Shown here: one piece after another, positions 1 through 10,470 of the stretch | Layout of the letters: each line of letters starts with the position of its first letter | How positions within the stretch are numbered: position 1 is the first letter of the stretch | Assembly: GCA_963693285.1 (NCBI GenBank) | Contig: OY848917.1 | Location: forward strand, 6,458,118-6,522,117 | Length of the DNA stretch: 64,000 bases | Origin: Xestospongia muta | Taxonomy: Eukaryota > Porifera > Demospongiae > Haplosclerida > Petrosiidae | Reading direction: 5' to 3' | Translations under genes and position numbers: made by a program | The notes under the pieces: model-generated | Told to the model about the DNA's origin: nothing | Database searches by the model: none | What the model saw: only the letters and a program-made list of their open reading frames with translations

Positions 1-198
1 TACATTCCTAGTATAAAATAACATCAAAATTTGCTTAAATCTTTTCTAAATTATGCATTCTGCCTGGTACAACATTCTGTCATTAGCCTATCATAACTTA
101 TACATCTAGATAATACTATACTTAAATAGACACAAGGTAAGTTTTTCAGAAGCTACTCAGTTTAAACAGTTAGTTATGCAAACTAGTCAAGCAAGTTT
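1..198 (+). promoter_or_regulatory. Conserved upstream region of the beta-helix receptor family
   Basis: This stretch ends at the ATG of the broken family copy at 199. It matches the reverse complement of the sequence upstream of the intact genes at 47502 and 53906: a block starting cattcct, an AAATAAAATAACAT-like block, an ACAACATTCTGTCATTA-like block, and a tail near TACTATACTTAAATAGAC. Conservation across paralogues is visible by eye. Promoter function is inferred from position only. Confidence 0.5.
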
Positions 199-591
199 AT
201 GGTCTTTGTGTCATTTTTCTCTCTTACTTGTGTTTGGTTACACATTAAATCTCTCCCATACTCATCTACTGGTGATTTAAAGAAATATCTCTCTGATCCA
301 AATCATCCTCTTTTGTGAGACACTCAGCTACTCCTCTCTCCTAATGTGGATCACATCCTGTCTTCAAATTCTTTTTTTGTGAGCAACATTTCAAATATCA
401 TTTTAAGTAGTACACCAATAATTCCTACTGTTATTACTTGCAGACATTATAATAATAATTATGAATTTGTTGGCTTTGGTTTTTATAATGTTAGTGGGGT
501 GATGATTGAAAATGTACATATAACACAGTGTGGAGGACCTATGCTATCAACTAGTACTCTATATCCTAATGATAAAGCTTTCTATTTTTAA
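199..591 (+). pseudogene. N-terminal pseudogene fragment of the beta-helix multi-TM family
   Basis: Reads as the first ~135 residues of the family seen intact at 43753-47502: hydrophobic leader, HILSSNSF, VSNISN, CRHYNN, GFGFYNVSG, MIENVHITQCGGPM and STLYPNDKAFYF all align. It is broken: the reading frame shifts near 270 where the intact genes have a KKPGD-like stretch, and a proline codon is replaced by TGA near 317 (LL-stop-DTQ). Homology stops at about 591, and the next bases match the upstream flank of the 1648-5688 gene instead. It is therefore a truncated copy joined to foreign flank. Strand is opposite to every intact member in the window. Confidence 0.85.
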
Positions 592-1647
592 CACCCTTCA
601 CTTATGAACAAACAAGATAATTTATGTTGTATTTCTGCAGGCTTTTATAAATTAGAAATGCTAAATGTTGATATCATTACCTGAGAATATTACATTAATT
701 CAAATAGTTTGGCATAAAACTAGTGTTAGTGAACTATTTCAGGTGACTAATTTGTAACTTACAAGGTGTTACTATATAGAATCTATAAGAAATTAATGTT
801 ATTATGATAATTTTATGATTAGTGGTCATACTTGAAGAAAACCTTCAAACCATATCAAATAAACAATGAATAGTCTACCAGTAACTATGATAGTTTCATA
901 AGAATTGTAATAACCACAAATTAAGTTACTATAATTATGGCATCATTCGTGTAGTCTAATATTGTAACTATATTATAGTGAGTGGTATTTGTCCATGTAA
1001 GTCTATAGTAAATGGTGTTAGTCAGTCACTATATATCAATAACTTATTGTTATATTTTAAGAGGTACATTAGTAGCACTACCAGTAGTAGAGATTAAATT
1101 TAACAGTGTCATCAGAAGTTATGGGAGGGGCTAACTACACAATATTGAAGTAACCTGATATGGTAGGTAGATATTAGATACAATAGTAACAGCTCATATA
1201 CATGTTCTATTGTATACATATTATGTTAGAATTATAAGACAAGGACACTTACTTAGTATGTAAAGAATGAGGAACTGGTTCATGTTACACAGTTGCCATG
1301 GTAACTAATGTGTTATCATAATCTTTAAGAATAGATATTTGAAATGAACTGGTAATTACTGGTCATGTCATCTTTATTTTAATATATAATTGGTTCTGCT
1401 CAGAAAGGGTTTTAAACTAAAAATGTATCTTTATAATTAATACTAAATAACAACAAAAACAAAAACAATACATATATTAACAATAAGTTTAGCAATACAT
1501 AATAACACACTTCTATGATATTATTATTTACATTACATATTGTTATTACCGTTAACTACATATCAATAATAAAGTTATACAAATCAAACATAATCAATTT
1601 ATGAGGTAGAATTCAAACAATTGTATTATATATCAAGAAATCAAGCA
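592..1647. repeat. Segmental duplicate of the 5745-7300 flank, then non-coding
   Basis: From about 605 to 1340 the sequence matches 5745-7320 in the same order (GAACAAACAAGATAATTTA; TAGTCAGTCACTATATATCA; GAAGTTATGGGAGGGGCTAA; TTGCCATGGTAACTAATGTG). This copy lacks the Helentron-like insertion and so preserves the empty site near 935. From 1340 to 1647 I see AT-rich sequence with no gene, probably the 3' flank of the minus-strand gene ending at 1648. Confidence 0.75.
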
Positions 1648-4600
1648 TTAGTCATATTCATCATACAGTAGTGATTCACGTCTCATCACTACTGATACTA
1701 CAGTCACTGAACTAGTTTCACATGATAAAGCAGGGGACCCAGGACACATCAAAGGAATTTCTGCATCATCAGTAACAGGATCTGGTCGAGGCTTCTTAAA
1801 TACCTTCATAATTTTTGCAATTGGTTGTTTTAAACAAGATTTAGATAGATAGTCCCAGACATGATAGAGGATAATACCACAGAATACTACAAATGATACT
1901 GATACTAAACCAACACTTAACAGTTGCCTTGAATTTGACGCTTTGTAGGTTTGTACACTCACATAAGCCATAAACATGAGATTAAGAAAAAAAGACATCT
2001 CTAGACAAGCCAAAGGTAAATGTCGATATATTCCTTTTAAAAGGAAGTACATTGATATAATAACAAATAAAAGAGATGTTAACACATCCAAACTTATAGT
2101 AGCCTCAGTATCTAGAGACACAACCAGTGCTAATGTAACACGAACAAGCAGTAAAAATCCAGTCCAAAAACGACACCTGTCCTTATATGGACCTCCATAT
2201 GCATCAAAGAAAGGTTTCATATACTTTTGGCAGCAACACATATATTTTGATAAAGGTCCTTCAAATAATGGTATAGCAAGAAGATAGAAAGTGTATGGAA
2301 CAATTAGTAAAATAAGTACAGCCACTGAGAACAGGAACAATGGTAGATGACAATAACCTCCTACATATTGGATATTAGCATCAATGTACCACCTCAATAA
2401 TGTCACATTATTATTACCATTACACTGAATATTGGTGAAATAAAGGACCTTGAAGACAGTTCGTATCAATTTGGTATAAGAGAGAAGGATCATAGTGGCT
2501 AGTACTGGAACTGCATGTGAACCCACAAGTCGAACCACTTTGATGGAATATTGTGATGATATTACAATGAGTATTAGTAGAAACCAAACATAGCCTGGAA
2601 AGATAAACTGTAGCCATGTCTTACTGCAAGAATCCATACCATCAATGAAACAAGTCTCAATACCCAGATCAAGATTGAGCCAGGAAATGAATTGACTAAG
2701 AAGTTTCACAGGACCATTGGGAAAGAAGATGGGTTCATATATTTTCACAACATTAGCATAGAATATAAGTCCATTGATTGTACCCACAGACACAGTTAAG
2801 TTTAAAGCAATAACAAAAGCTACCAGTGCTATACCAGCTAAAGCAAATGGAATGATAAGAGCTATGAAGTAGTTAGTACATTGTCCACATTGATTTGAAC
2901 CTAACATGAGACTGAGTCCTTCACTACATTGTCCACAGAGTATGCCAGATCGATTGTGAAGACATTGTGGATCAGGAGAGGTGATTTTAAAATGAACTGT
3001 TCCATCATTGCAGTAATCAAAGGGGCAGTGATGATAAGCAATAAGACAGTCTGAGTCATTATTATAACCAATCCACATATCACCATCTCTAGTTATAATT
3101 TGAGTGTTAATATCACAAGTTATTGAAGATGTATTTAATTCAGGTCTACAAGTGCAAGCATCATTTACTAATGGATAACCAATTGGACAGGAGTCAATGT
3201 TAACTTCAATGACTTTAGCATGACCATCAGATGAAAGTTCACTGACTAAACCTTCAGATTTTACATAGACTTTTGTTGTGTTCAATGAAGGGTTTGCTGT
3301 TAATTTGAAGGTTACATTGGTACAAGTTGCATTTAGTCTAGTATTGTCAGTTTGTAGAGTAGATGATGAACACTCAGATGTTGTCAATTTTATCACACCC
3401 TTTGTTAAGCCATCTTTATTACCAACAGCAGCTAGTGATATATTGACATTAATTCCAGGTATTGCTGTTATATTAATGTTTGTAATAGAGCAATTTTGTA
3501 TGTTTGCTTCACAAAAACACACTTTGATAGGATCTGATGACACTACTGATAGACTTGTCTGTTGAGAGTAATGAAATTGGTGATCAAAGTCAAAGTTGTT
3601 ACAATAAGAGATTTTACCTCCATACAAGATATCGCCAGATATATCAGCTGTATTGTTGACAAAATATAACATTGCCTTAGTATTAGTATCATAAAAAGGA
3701 ACATTTTTAAAGGAACAAACTTTCATGATGTTGCTATCAATAACTTGTGACACAAATATTCCTCCACCTGACTCACTGGCATGATTATTGACAAATGATA
3801 TTTTTGTGTTCAGCTTTAGTGATAATTTAGAGAATCCATATAAAGCAATGCCTCCACCATTAATGCCAGAATTGTTTACAAATGTACTATGTCCATCAAA
3901 TATTATTGGACTATTGATACTCAATAAACCAGTTGTGTTATGATTACTAATGTCAATTTGGTCAAAAATAACATTTTCAGTGTTCAATAGAAACACAGCA
4001 GATCGATATATGTTAAGCTTGTCTGGTAGTTTATTGAATTGAAATAAAACATTTATAAAATGAATTCTACTTGCTGAAGTACATTCTAAAGCATTAATGA
4101 CCAGTCCTGACCCATACCAAGCAGTATTATTGTATATAGTGCAGTTACTAAATGCAATACTAAAACTTCCATTATGCAATTCAATGTACACTCCTCCTCC
4201 ATTCCAAGTAGTATTGTTATATATAGTGCAACTACTAAACTCAATACTACCACTTCCATTATGTAATTCAAAGAACACTCCTCCTCCTTCATTCAAAGCA
4301 CTATTACTGAATATAGTGCAATTACTAAACTTGGTACTACCACTTCCATTAAGTAACTGAATGTACACTCCTCCTCCTCCATCCCAAGCACTATTGCTAT
4401 AAATAGTGCAATTACTAAACTCAGTACTGCCACTTCCATTACGTAACTGAATGTACACTCCTCCTCCTTCTTTCCAAGCAATATTGTTGTATATAGTGCA
4501 ATTACTAAACTCAGTACTACCACTTACATTAAGGAAATCAATTAACACTCCTCCTCCATATTGAGCAGTATTTTTGTATATAGTGCAATTACTAAACTCA

Positions 4601-5688
4601 CAACTACCATTTCCATTATACAACTCAATGAACACTCCTCCTCCTCCTCCTTCTTTCCAAGCAGAATTGTTGTATATAGTGCAATTACTAAACTCAGTAT
4701 TATCACTTCCATTATGCAAATAAATGTTAACTCCACCTCCTAAATACTGAGCAGTATTGTTGTATATAGTGCAATTACTAAACTCACTACTACCACTTCC
4801 ATTATGCAAATCAATGTACACTCCTCCTCCTCCATTCCAAGCAGTATTGTTGTATATAGTGCAATTACTAAACTCAATCTTACCACTTCCATTATTGATA
4901 TAAATGTACACTCCTCCTCCAGACTGAGCAATATTATGTGAAAACTCACTATTTTCGATGACAACTTCAACTTCAATTTCATTATTAATATCATGCGTCA
5001 AACTCATGCCACCTCCTAAACCCAGTGTAAAATTTGATTTCACGATATTAATTCTGGACAGTTTTTTAACGTGGTTATTATAGTAAATTACTCCATTGCG
5101 TACATAAGTCTTAAGACCTCCATTATTAGCAAATGTGGAATTGGTAATTAACACATCAAAACAATTGTAAAGAAGTAGTCCAATACCAGAACTATTCTGG
5201 ACTGATACCCATTCCAATGTGACATTATTGGAGTCAGCAAAGTTTAAGATATTATTATAATTTGCATTCAAACTAAATCCACAGTTTGCTATTGTTAATG
5301 ATTTTAATACAACATCTGTGCTATTAATAAATTGTATAACACTTCTGTTGTAACCACTACACCTTATTAATGAGGTAGATTGCACAATTGTCTCATGAAA
5401 GCCTTGTTCTATATGACCCAGTCCCTGTAGAGTTATATTACTTACACTACTGATCTCCAATGGACCTTGTAGAATATGAGTTCCCTCTAGGAAGTAGAAG
5501 ATTGTGTCATCAGTGAAGTAAGATGTATAATCAGCAGTATAGTAGGAGAGGTTGTGACAAGGTAGGTCAATATGAGGACAAGGTACTCCATTAGGATCTG
5601 CAGAGACATAATACTCAGAAGCAGTAACATATCCACTGTAGATATACAGTATAACTGATGTTATATGATAGATATGACACCAGCTCAT
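1648..5688 (-). CDS. Beta-helix ectodomain / Cys-rich / multi-TM receptor-like protein (1346 aa)
   Basis: Single uninterrupted exon. Residues 1-23 look like a signal peptide (start chosen as the only Met before it). Residues ~30-700 are an ectodomain rich in N-x-S/T sequons. Within it, 257-525 hold nine near-identical units of 29-31 residues (GGGVYI, LHNGSGS, EFSNCTIYNNTAW), the FxxN plus GG[AG][ILV] pattern of right-handed beta-helix rungs such as chlamydial Pmp repeats. A Cys-rich module follows (about 834-937: CPIGYP, CPFDYC, GILCGQCSEG, CGQC). About eight hydrophobic segments span 940-1280, with PFFDAYGGPYKD near 1159-1170, then a ~65-residue hydrophilic tail. The TM core and Cys module are homologous to the genes at 43.7-61.6 kb, so this is a divergent member with its own repeat ectodomain. 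Likely a cell-surface receptor or channel; ligand and signalling are unknown. Alternative: a structural surface protein. Confidence 0.9.
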   Translation of the reverse strand: MSWCHIYHITSVILYIYSGYVTASEYYVSADPNGVPCPHIDLPCHNLSYYTADYTSYFTDDTIFYFLEGTHILQGPLEISSVSNITLQGLGHIEQGFHETIVQSTSLIRCSGYNRSVIQFINSTDVVLKSLTIANCGFSLNANYNNILNFADSNNVTLEWVSVQNSSGIGLLLYNCFDVLITNSTFANNGGLKTYVRNGVIYYNNHVKKLSRINIVKSNFTLGLGGGMSLTHDINNEIEVEVVIENSEFSHNIAQSGGGVYIYINNGSGKIEFSNCTIYNNTAWNGGGGVYIDLHNGSGSSEFSNCTIYNNTAQYLGGGVNIYLHNGSDNTEFSNCTIYNNSAWKEGGGGGVFIELYNGNGSCEFSNCTIYKNTAQYGGGVLIDFLNVSGSTEFSNCTIYNNIAWKEGGGVYIQLRNGSGSTEFSNCTIYSNSAWDGGGGVYIQLLNGSGSTKFSNCTIFSNSALNEGGGVFFELHNGSGSIEFSSCTIYNNTTWNGGGVYIELHNGSFSIAFSNCTIYNNTAWYGSGLVINALECTSASRIHFINVLFQFNKLPDKLNIYRSAVFLLNTENVIFDQIDISNHNTTGLLSINSPIIFDGHSTFVNNSGINGGGIALYGFSKLSLKLNTKISFVNNHASESGGGIFVSQVIDSNIMKVCSFKNVPFYDTNTKAMLYFVNNTADISGDILYGGKISYCNNFDFDHQFHYSQQTSLSVVSSDPIKVCFCEANIQNCSITNINITAIPGINVNISLAAVGNKDGLTKGVIKLTTSECSSSTLQTDNTRLNATCTNVTFKLTANPSLNTTKVYVKSEGLVSELSSDGHAKVIEVNIDSCPIGYPLVNDACTCRPELNTSSITCDINTQIITRDGDMWIGYNNDSDCLIAYHHCPFDYCNDGTVHFKITSPDPQCLHNRSGILCGQCSEGLSLMLGSNQCGQCTNYFIALIIPFALAGIALVAFVIALNLTVSVGTINGLIFYANVVKIYEPIFFPNGPVKLLSQFISWLNLDLGIETCFIDGMDSCSKTWLQFIFPGYVWFLLILIVISSQYSIKVVRLVGSHAVPVLATMILLSYTKLIRTVFKVLYFTNIQCNGNNNVTLLRWYIDANIQYVGGYCHLPLFLFSVAVLILLIVPYTFYLLAIPLFEGPLSKYMCCCQKYMKPFFDAYGGPYKDRCRFWTGFLLLVRVTLALVVSLDTEATISLDVLTSLLFVIISMYFLLKGIYRHLPLACLEMSFFLNLMFMAYVSVQTYKASNSRQLLSVGLVSVSFVVFCGIILYHVWDYLSKSCLKQPIAKIMKVFKKPRPDPVTDDAEIPLMCPGSPALSCETSSVTVVSVVMRRESLLYDEYD
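4114..4920 (-). repeat. In-frame coding minisatellite, nine ~90-bp units
   Basis: Nine tandem units of 87-93 bp inside the minus-strand gene, all in frame. Unit edges vary by one to three codons in the glycine run and at the AW/AQ junction. On the + strand each unit carries a run of CTCC triplets followed by ATAGTGCAATTACTAAACTC or a close variant. Each unit corresponds to one predicted beta-helix rung, so gain or loss of units would lengthen or shorten the solenoid without breaking the frame. Confidence 0.9.
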
Positions 5689-6092
5689 GATGACAGCAGA
5701 TTCAACAGTGAAAAATCAAATGAACAATAGAGAATTAATGTCAAACTGATGAACAAACAAGATAATTTAAGTTGTATTTCTGCAGTCTTTTATAAACTGG
5801 AAACACTATATGTCGACATCACTTCCTGTGAATACCATAGCAACTCATATAGTTTAGCATAAAACGGATGTAAGTGAACTATTCCTTTGTAACTTAGATG
5901 ATGTTACTATAGAAACTATCATAAATTGATGTTGTTATCATAATTTTATGGTTAGTGGTCAATCCACTGTGATGACAGCTGCAGTTAGTAAACTATTCAT
6001 TGTTTAGTTAATATGTTTTGAAGGTTTTCTTCTAACATGTAACTTTGCTGGTTTCATAAGAACTCTAGTAATCACATATTAAGTACTGTAAT
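5689..6092. other. Upstream flank of the 1346-aa gene, duplicated at ~605-935
   Basis: No gene seen. From about 5745 the sequence is paralogous to 605 onward. It should contain the promoter of the minus-strand gene, but I cannot point to a clear TATA or initiator. Confidence 0.6.
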
Positions 6093-6932
6093 TAACCTCG
6101 CTGTGCGTGGGCGCATAGCTGGGGTACTGTGGTCTGTCAGTGTGTGTGTGTCTGTCTGTCTGTTACCGGGGTTGTTTTCTTGAACTGCTATAACTTGGCA
6201 ACCGAAGCGTTAGCGGTTACCAACGTTTAGAAAAACATGTGGACTTCACAACAGTAGTATCAGGAACATCGTCAAGAAAAATAGAAGCTTAAAACTAGCA
6301 AAAGAATGTTCAGGCTGCAGAGGTCATCAAGTGCCGTTTCTCGAAAAGTAAAAACTTAACGTGGAGATTTTTTTAGTATGTTGTAAACAATTTCAAAGGA
6401 ATACGGATCAGCGAGACAGAAGGCCGTTGGTCGAAGTAATCGTTAGAAAAGTTCTGAAAAATGTTTTGTGGACTTGGAGCGAAGTAACGCATTCAGGAAA
6501 CGTCTCCAAGCACTGAAAAGACTGCTACTAATAGATAATATATCGATTTATATTTGTACTACGGGACGTTTCCAAAGAACGTTTCATCTTCAAGTTACAG
6601 TAAATTTTGTATATAAAATATTGATACATTTTAAAGGGTCATATAAAGACTCAGAGAAACTTTTCATCACGAAATTAGCACTTAATCGTGCTTGGCAATT
6701 GAATGATACTATCACTTACTCAGTTACTGCTTCACAAACATGGCAAAGCTAGAAATCAAGCAACAATTAATGAGCATATACAAAATGACAAAGCTTACCA
6801 TTTATAACCACAGCTTCTGGAATGTTAATAACTTTTCTTGCAATAACAACATCATAGCTGGGCCTAAGCTGGCATAGGATTTATAAATAACTTAGAAACT
6901 GCAGCGAGATTCGGCACTTTAGTGTCTTTCAT
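6093..6932 (+). mobile_element. Non-autonomous Helitron2/Helentron-like element, copy 1
   Basis: Starts TAACCTCGCTGTG and ends in GGCACTTTAGTGTCTTTCAT. The left terminus AACCTCGCTG has an inverted partner, CAGCGAGRTT, placed just inside the right end, followed by a short hairpin (GGCACT-TT-AGTGCC in other copies) and CTTTCAT. This asymmetric inverted repeat plus 3' hairpin is typical of Helentrons. Removing 6093-6932 joins GTAAT to TATGACATC, matching the empty paralogous site at ~925-945 with no duplicated bases, as expected for T-T insertion. A 3-bp ATT target duplication fits equally well. The ~94-codon frame at 6468-6752 recurs in another copy but shows no recognisable domain. No Rep/helicase gene is present. 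Confidence 0.8.
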
Positions 6933-7677
6933 TATGACATCATTTGTGTAGTCTAATACTGTAACTATATATTAGCTATGTAGTGAATGATGTTTGTCCT
7001 TGTAAGTTCACAATATATGATGTTAGTCAGTCACTATATATCAATCGCATACTGTTATATTTTAAGAGGTACATTAGTAGCACTACCAATAGTAGAGATT
7101 AGATTCAACAGTGTCATCAGAAGTTATGGGAGGGGCTAACTACACAATATTGAAGTAACTGATATGGTCAGTAGATATTAGATACACTAGTAACAGTTCA
7201 TATACATGTTCTATTGTATATATATTATGTTAGAATTATAAGACAAGGACACTCACTTAGTATGTAAAGAATGAGGAACTGGTCATGAGACCAAATAATA
7301 AAGTTTATTTGAAATTTGTTGCCATGGTAACTAATGTGTCATTCATTTAATAAGGATAAATGTTAACTAGTAAGTACTTATCATTTCATGTTATCATTCT
7401 AAACAAGTGCTCAATAAGAGTCATAAAAGGGTTAAATATGTAAAAGTAGGTTATAATACCAACAAGTTCTATATAAATATTCTTCCATATTTCCTTATAT
7501 GGTCATTTACTAAAGGTACGATTGGTCATCCTGTAATCATAGTTGTAGACTTCTTCCTCCTTTGTGAGCTTATGGGTTCCTGTTAATCAGTGTTTTATCT
7601 AGGTTTTTAGCATAGGTGTGTAATAAAAATTCTAGGGGGTGGGGTTCCTTTATTATGACCTTAATATTGATGTACAC
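6933..7677. other. Continuation of duplicated flank, then non-coding
   Basis: 6933-7320 continues the paralogy with 937-1340. 7320-7677 is AT-rich with no gene that I can support. Confidence 0.6.
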
Positions 7678-8347
7678 ATAGTCTGTCAGTGTGTGTGTGT
7701 GTCTGCATTGACAGCTACCGGCGATTGTTTTTGAACTCCTATAACTTGGCAACCGAAGCATTATATAGCAGCTACCAACTTTTAGCAACTAATAGAAAAA
7801 CGTGTGGACTTTACAACAGTAGTATCAAGAACATCGTCAAGGAAAACGAAAGCTTAAAACTCTCAAAAGAATTTTCAGGCTGCAGAGGTCAAGGTGCTGT
7901 TTCTCGAAAAGTAAAAAACTTAATGTGGAGATATTTTAATATGTTGTAGACAATCTAGAGGAAAACGCATCAGCAAGACAGAAGGCCGTTGGTCGAGGCA
8001 ATTATATCATAAAAATTCTGAAAAATGTTTTCAAGATTGTATATATATACATGGCTTGGAGAAAAGTGACGCATTCAGGAAACGACTCAAAGCACTAAAA
8101 AAAACTGCTACTAATAGATAATATATTGATTATATTTGTACTATGGGACGTTTCCAAAGAACGTTTCATCTTCAAGTTACAATAAATTTTGTATATGAAA
8201 TATTGATAAATGTGACCACACCTTCTAGAATGTTAATAAATTTTCTTGCAATGCTACCTAGCAACATCATATCTGGGCCTAAGCTGGCATAGCATTTATA
8301 AATAACTTAGAAACTGCAGCGAGGTTCGTCACTTTAGTGCCTTTCAT
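7678..8347 (+). mobile_element. Helentron-like element, copy 2, left end lost
   Basis: Aligns with copy 1 from the TG-rich stretch after the left terminus (ATAGTCTGTCAGTGTGTGTG) to the 3' hairpin and CTTTCAT. The AACCTCGCTG left end is missing, and an internal portion (the part with GACTCAGAGAAACTTTTC in other copies) is deleted near 8215. The right-end hairpin GYCACTTTAGTGCC is kept with one change. Confidence 0.75.
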
Positions 8348-8765
8348 TTAGATTGAATTCCATAATAAAAAGATATTTTTGCTTAATTATTATATCTTTA
8401 GCTTGTGAGATAATGGTATAGTTTTCAGAGTATGTCAATATAATCAATCATGGAATGTTGTACTAGAGCTTGCATGTGTATAACTACTGGTTAGCTCAGT
8501 TGAAATATAATACATTGCTTTGTCTATAGCTTCAATAATTGGGCAATAAACTACAAAGATTACATTTTGGCTTCTAATTGGTAATGAGTTACAATAGTTT
8601 TGACATTGTTGCAACTATACATTAAAGAGTGAATTACTCATATAATCATAAACATGAATGAAAGATGGAAGGAGGACTTGATATTTTATTGATGATCAGT
8701 GTATAATAATTACACAAGCAAGTTCTATTTACACCAAAAGTACATATTAAGGAAACTTATTACTT
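8348..8765. other. Non-coding, with a degenerate match to the 38.6-kb TIR element
   Basis: The part near 8520-8610 (GAGTTACAATAGTTTTGACA, TTGTTGCAAC) resembles one arm of the inverted-repeat element at 38624-39008. No gene seen. Confidence 0.35.
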
Positions 8766-9125
8766 GAGTTTTTGTATCCTAATTGTTTGCAGGCCACAAT
8801 TGAGTGATAGTGAGTCCATCCATAGTCACACAGAGCAGTCCATCAACCATAGGAGTCACACATTTGAAGCATACTTTTGTCAGATGTTGATGTACCGAAT
8901 GTCCCTATATGAACTGTCAACTACAAAAAGAATTGTAACCACATTTTAACAATAAGTAACTATAGGTAATATATTAAAAAACATCAACCAACAAGCAACA
9001 TCATTACTATCTATAATATTTGTAGCTATAGCTTTAATTATAGCTGCTTCATTGACTATACCTTCTGTGCCAAGAGTGAGATAAATTCCTAAGAGAATGA
9101 CAGTTACTATGATCATGATATTCAT
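8766..9125 (-). pseudogene. SRCR gene 5'-end remnant (signal-peptide exon plus broken SRCR exon)
   Basis: Exon 1 (9062-9125) encodes an intact leader, MNIMIIVTVILLGIYLTLGTE, ending in phase 1 at a GT donor exactly as in genes A and C. The second exon remnant (about 8766-8921) aligns with their exon 2 (YRDIR, GTSTSDKS, LQMCDSY, GWTHYHSIVACKQLGYKN) but has lost ~10 bp after DIR and carries a TGA where the genes have CAATGG. No later exon follows. It is an upstream-most, degraded member of the SRCR cluster. Confidence 0.8.
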
Positions 9126-10470
9126 GTAAGTAGAGCAATGGTTGAGGTGAGCAATTGAATTCACAATAACACTTGAAATATATTTCTCTCTCTATATAAA
9201 ACTGTAACAGCAATGTTTAAATACAAAACAGAACATGGAAAAGTGTATAAACTAAAAAATAACACATTAAATTCTATTGCTAAGAAATGAACACTAACAC
9301 TACTTAATAATGTCATCTATAACAAGAAGTTATAATAAGCACATATTAACAACTACACATAAAAATTGGACTTTACAAAAGATACATCATAAACAATTAG
9401 TAAGTGACTAAATGAAATACAATTACAATATATTACAGTATGCATTTGTTTGTGTATACATGTGCACGCATGTGTACACGTTGGAGGTATCTGTGTGTTG
9501 ATGCCTGTGTATCTGAGTTCAATCATGTAGACTTTAATTTGTATGAGGTATATGTGTGTAGGTTTGTGGGTGTGTTGAACACGTACATGTGCCAGTACAT
9601 TACTGCGTGCATATTTGGTCAAATTGAGTGTTATCTCTGTGTGGGCATACATACTCACTTGCACAGGGTGTGGACAGGTCTGCATGCAAGCATGTAGGAG
9701 ACCTCACTAAGATAGAAGAATATTAATTAAATAATCAATAAGCATGCAGTACCTGAAATAATAATAAGTATCTTAAATTCAATCATTTTCTCTTAGTCTA
9801 CATTCTACCACTTATTTTTTCCTCCCAAGAAATAAACTTTAAATCCCTAGCTTTTTTCATGGTAAAGCTCCTACTTTTAAAAATCAAATGTCTGTATTGG
9901 TTACTACAGTTTCTTGTTTGGTTTGTCAGCACTATTGTTTTGTCATTATGATTCAGTTAGTTACTTTCTTCTATTTTCAATACCTCCCTTTTTTCAATAA
10001 ATTCACATCTCATTTTTTTTCTCTTGTAAACTATGGAACTATCTTGTGAGTGAAATTAATCTTGCATATCTATTTCTCAGATTAGAGATTTTATTATTAA
10101 ATTTATCCTTTGTTTTTGTTTCAAATATATATTTCCTATATAGCTGTAAATACTCCTAACAAGAACCACAGCTAACATTTATCCATTTGATTTACCCTAC
10201 ATGGCTTAATTTTTGTAACCATAATATTATTATTATATATTTATACTTTCAGTCCCTTTATATTAGTTTTTACTATCGCAATTACATTGAGTGAACAATC
10301 TGCTCTTTTACTATTTTAATAAGTACTTATATTATTGGTTTATTTTTTATGTGTGAGAAGACAGAATATTATTTTATATATCATACTCCTGATTGCTTAG
10401 AAAAGCATACTAAAGTTTAAGGTTTAAATTTAAAAGTGAGACTATTTATAACTTTGCAATTTATCCCAGA
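9126..10470. other. Intergenic, no gene seen
   Basis: Contains a TG/CA-rich stretch (about 9440-9700) that opens spurious frames on both strands, and T-rich sequence to 10470. I find no coding, RNA or transposon signature that I can defend. Confidence 0.5.

Noticed and set aside
1976..3565. Plus-strand frames opposite the 1346-aa gene
   Set aside because: Antisense shadows of an intact long coding exon, with no independent support.
4114..4920. Regular repeat array that could suggest CRISPR
   Set aside because: Units are contiguous, protein-coding and in frame, with no unique spacers. The genome is eukaryotic.
6468..6752. 94-codon ORF inside Helentron-like copies (also 39661-39945)
   Set aside because: Shared only because the element is repeated. 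No recognisable domain, absent from the shortened copy at 7678-8347, and no Rep/helicase motifs.
9353..9697. Overlapping 110- and 85-codon frames on both strands
   Set aside because: They arise from a TG/CA-rich stretch and have His/Thr/Cys-biased composition with no domain.
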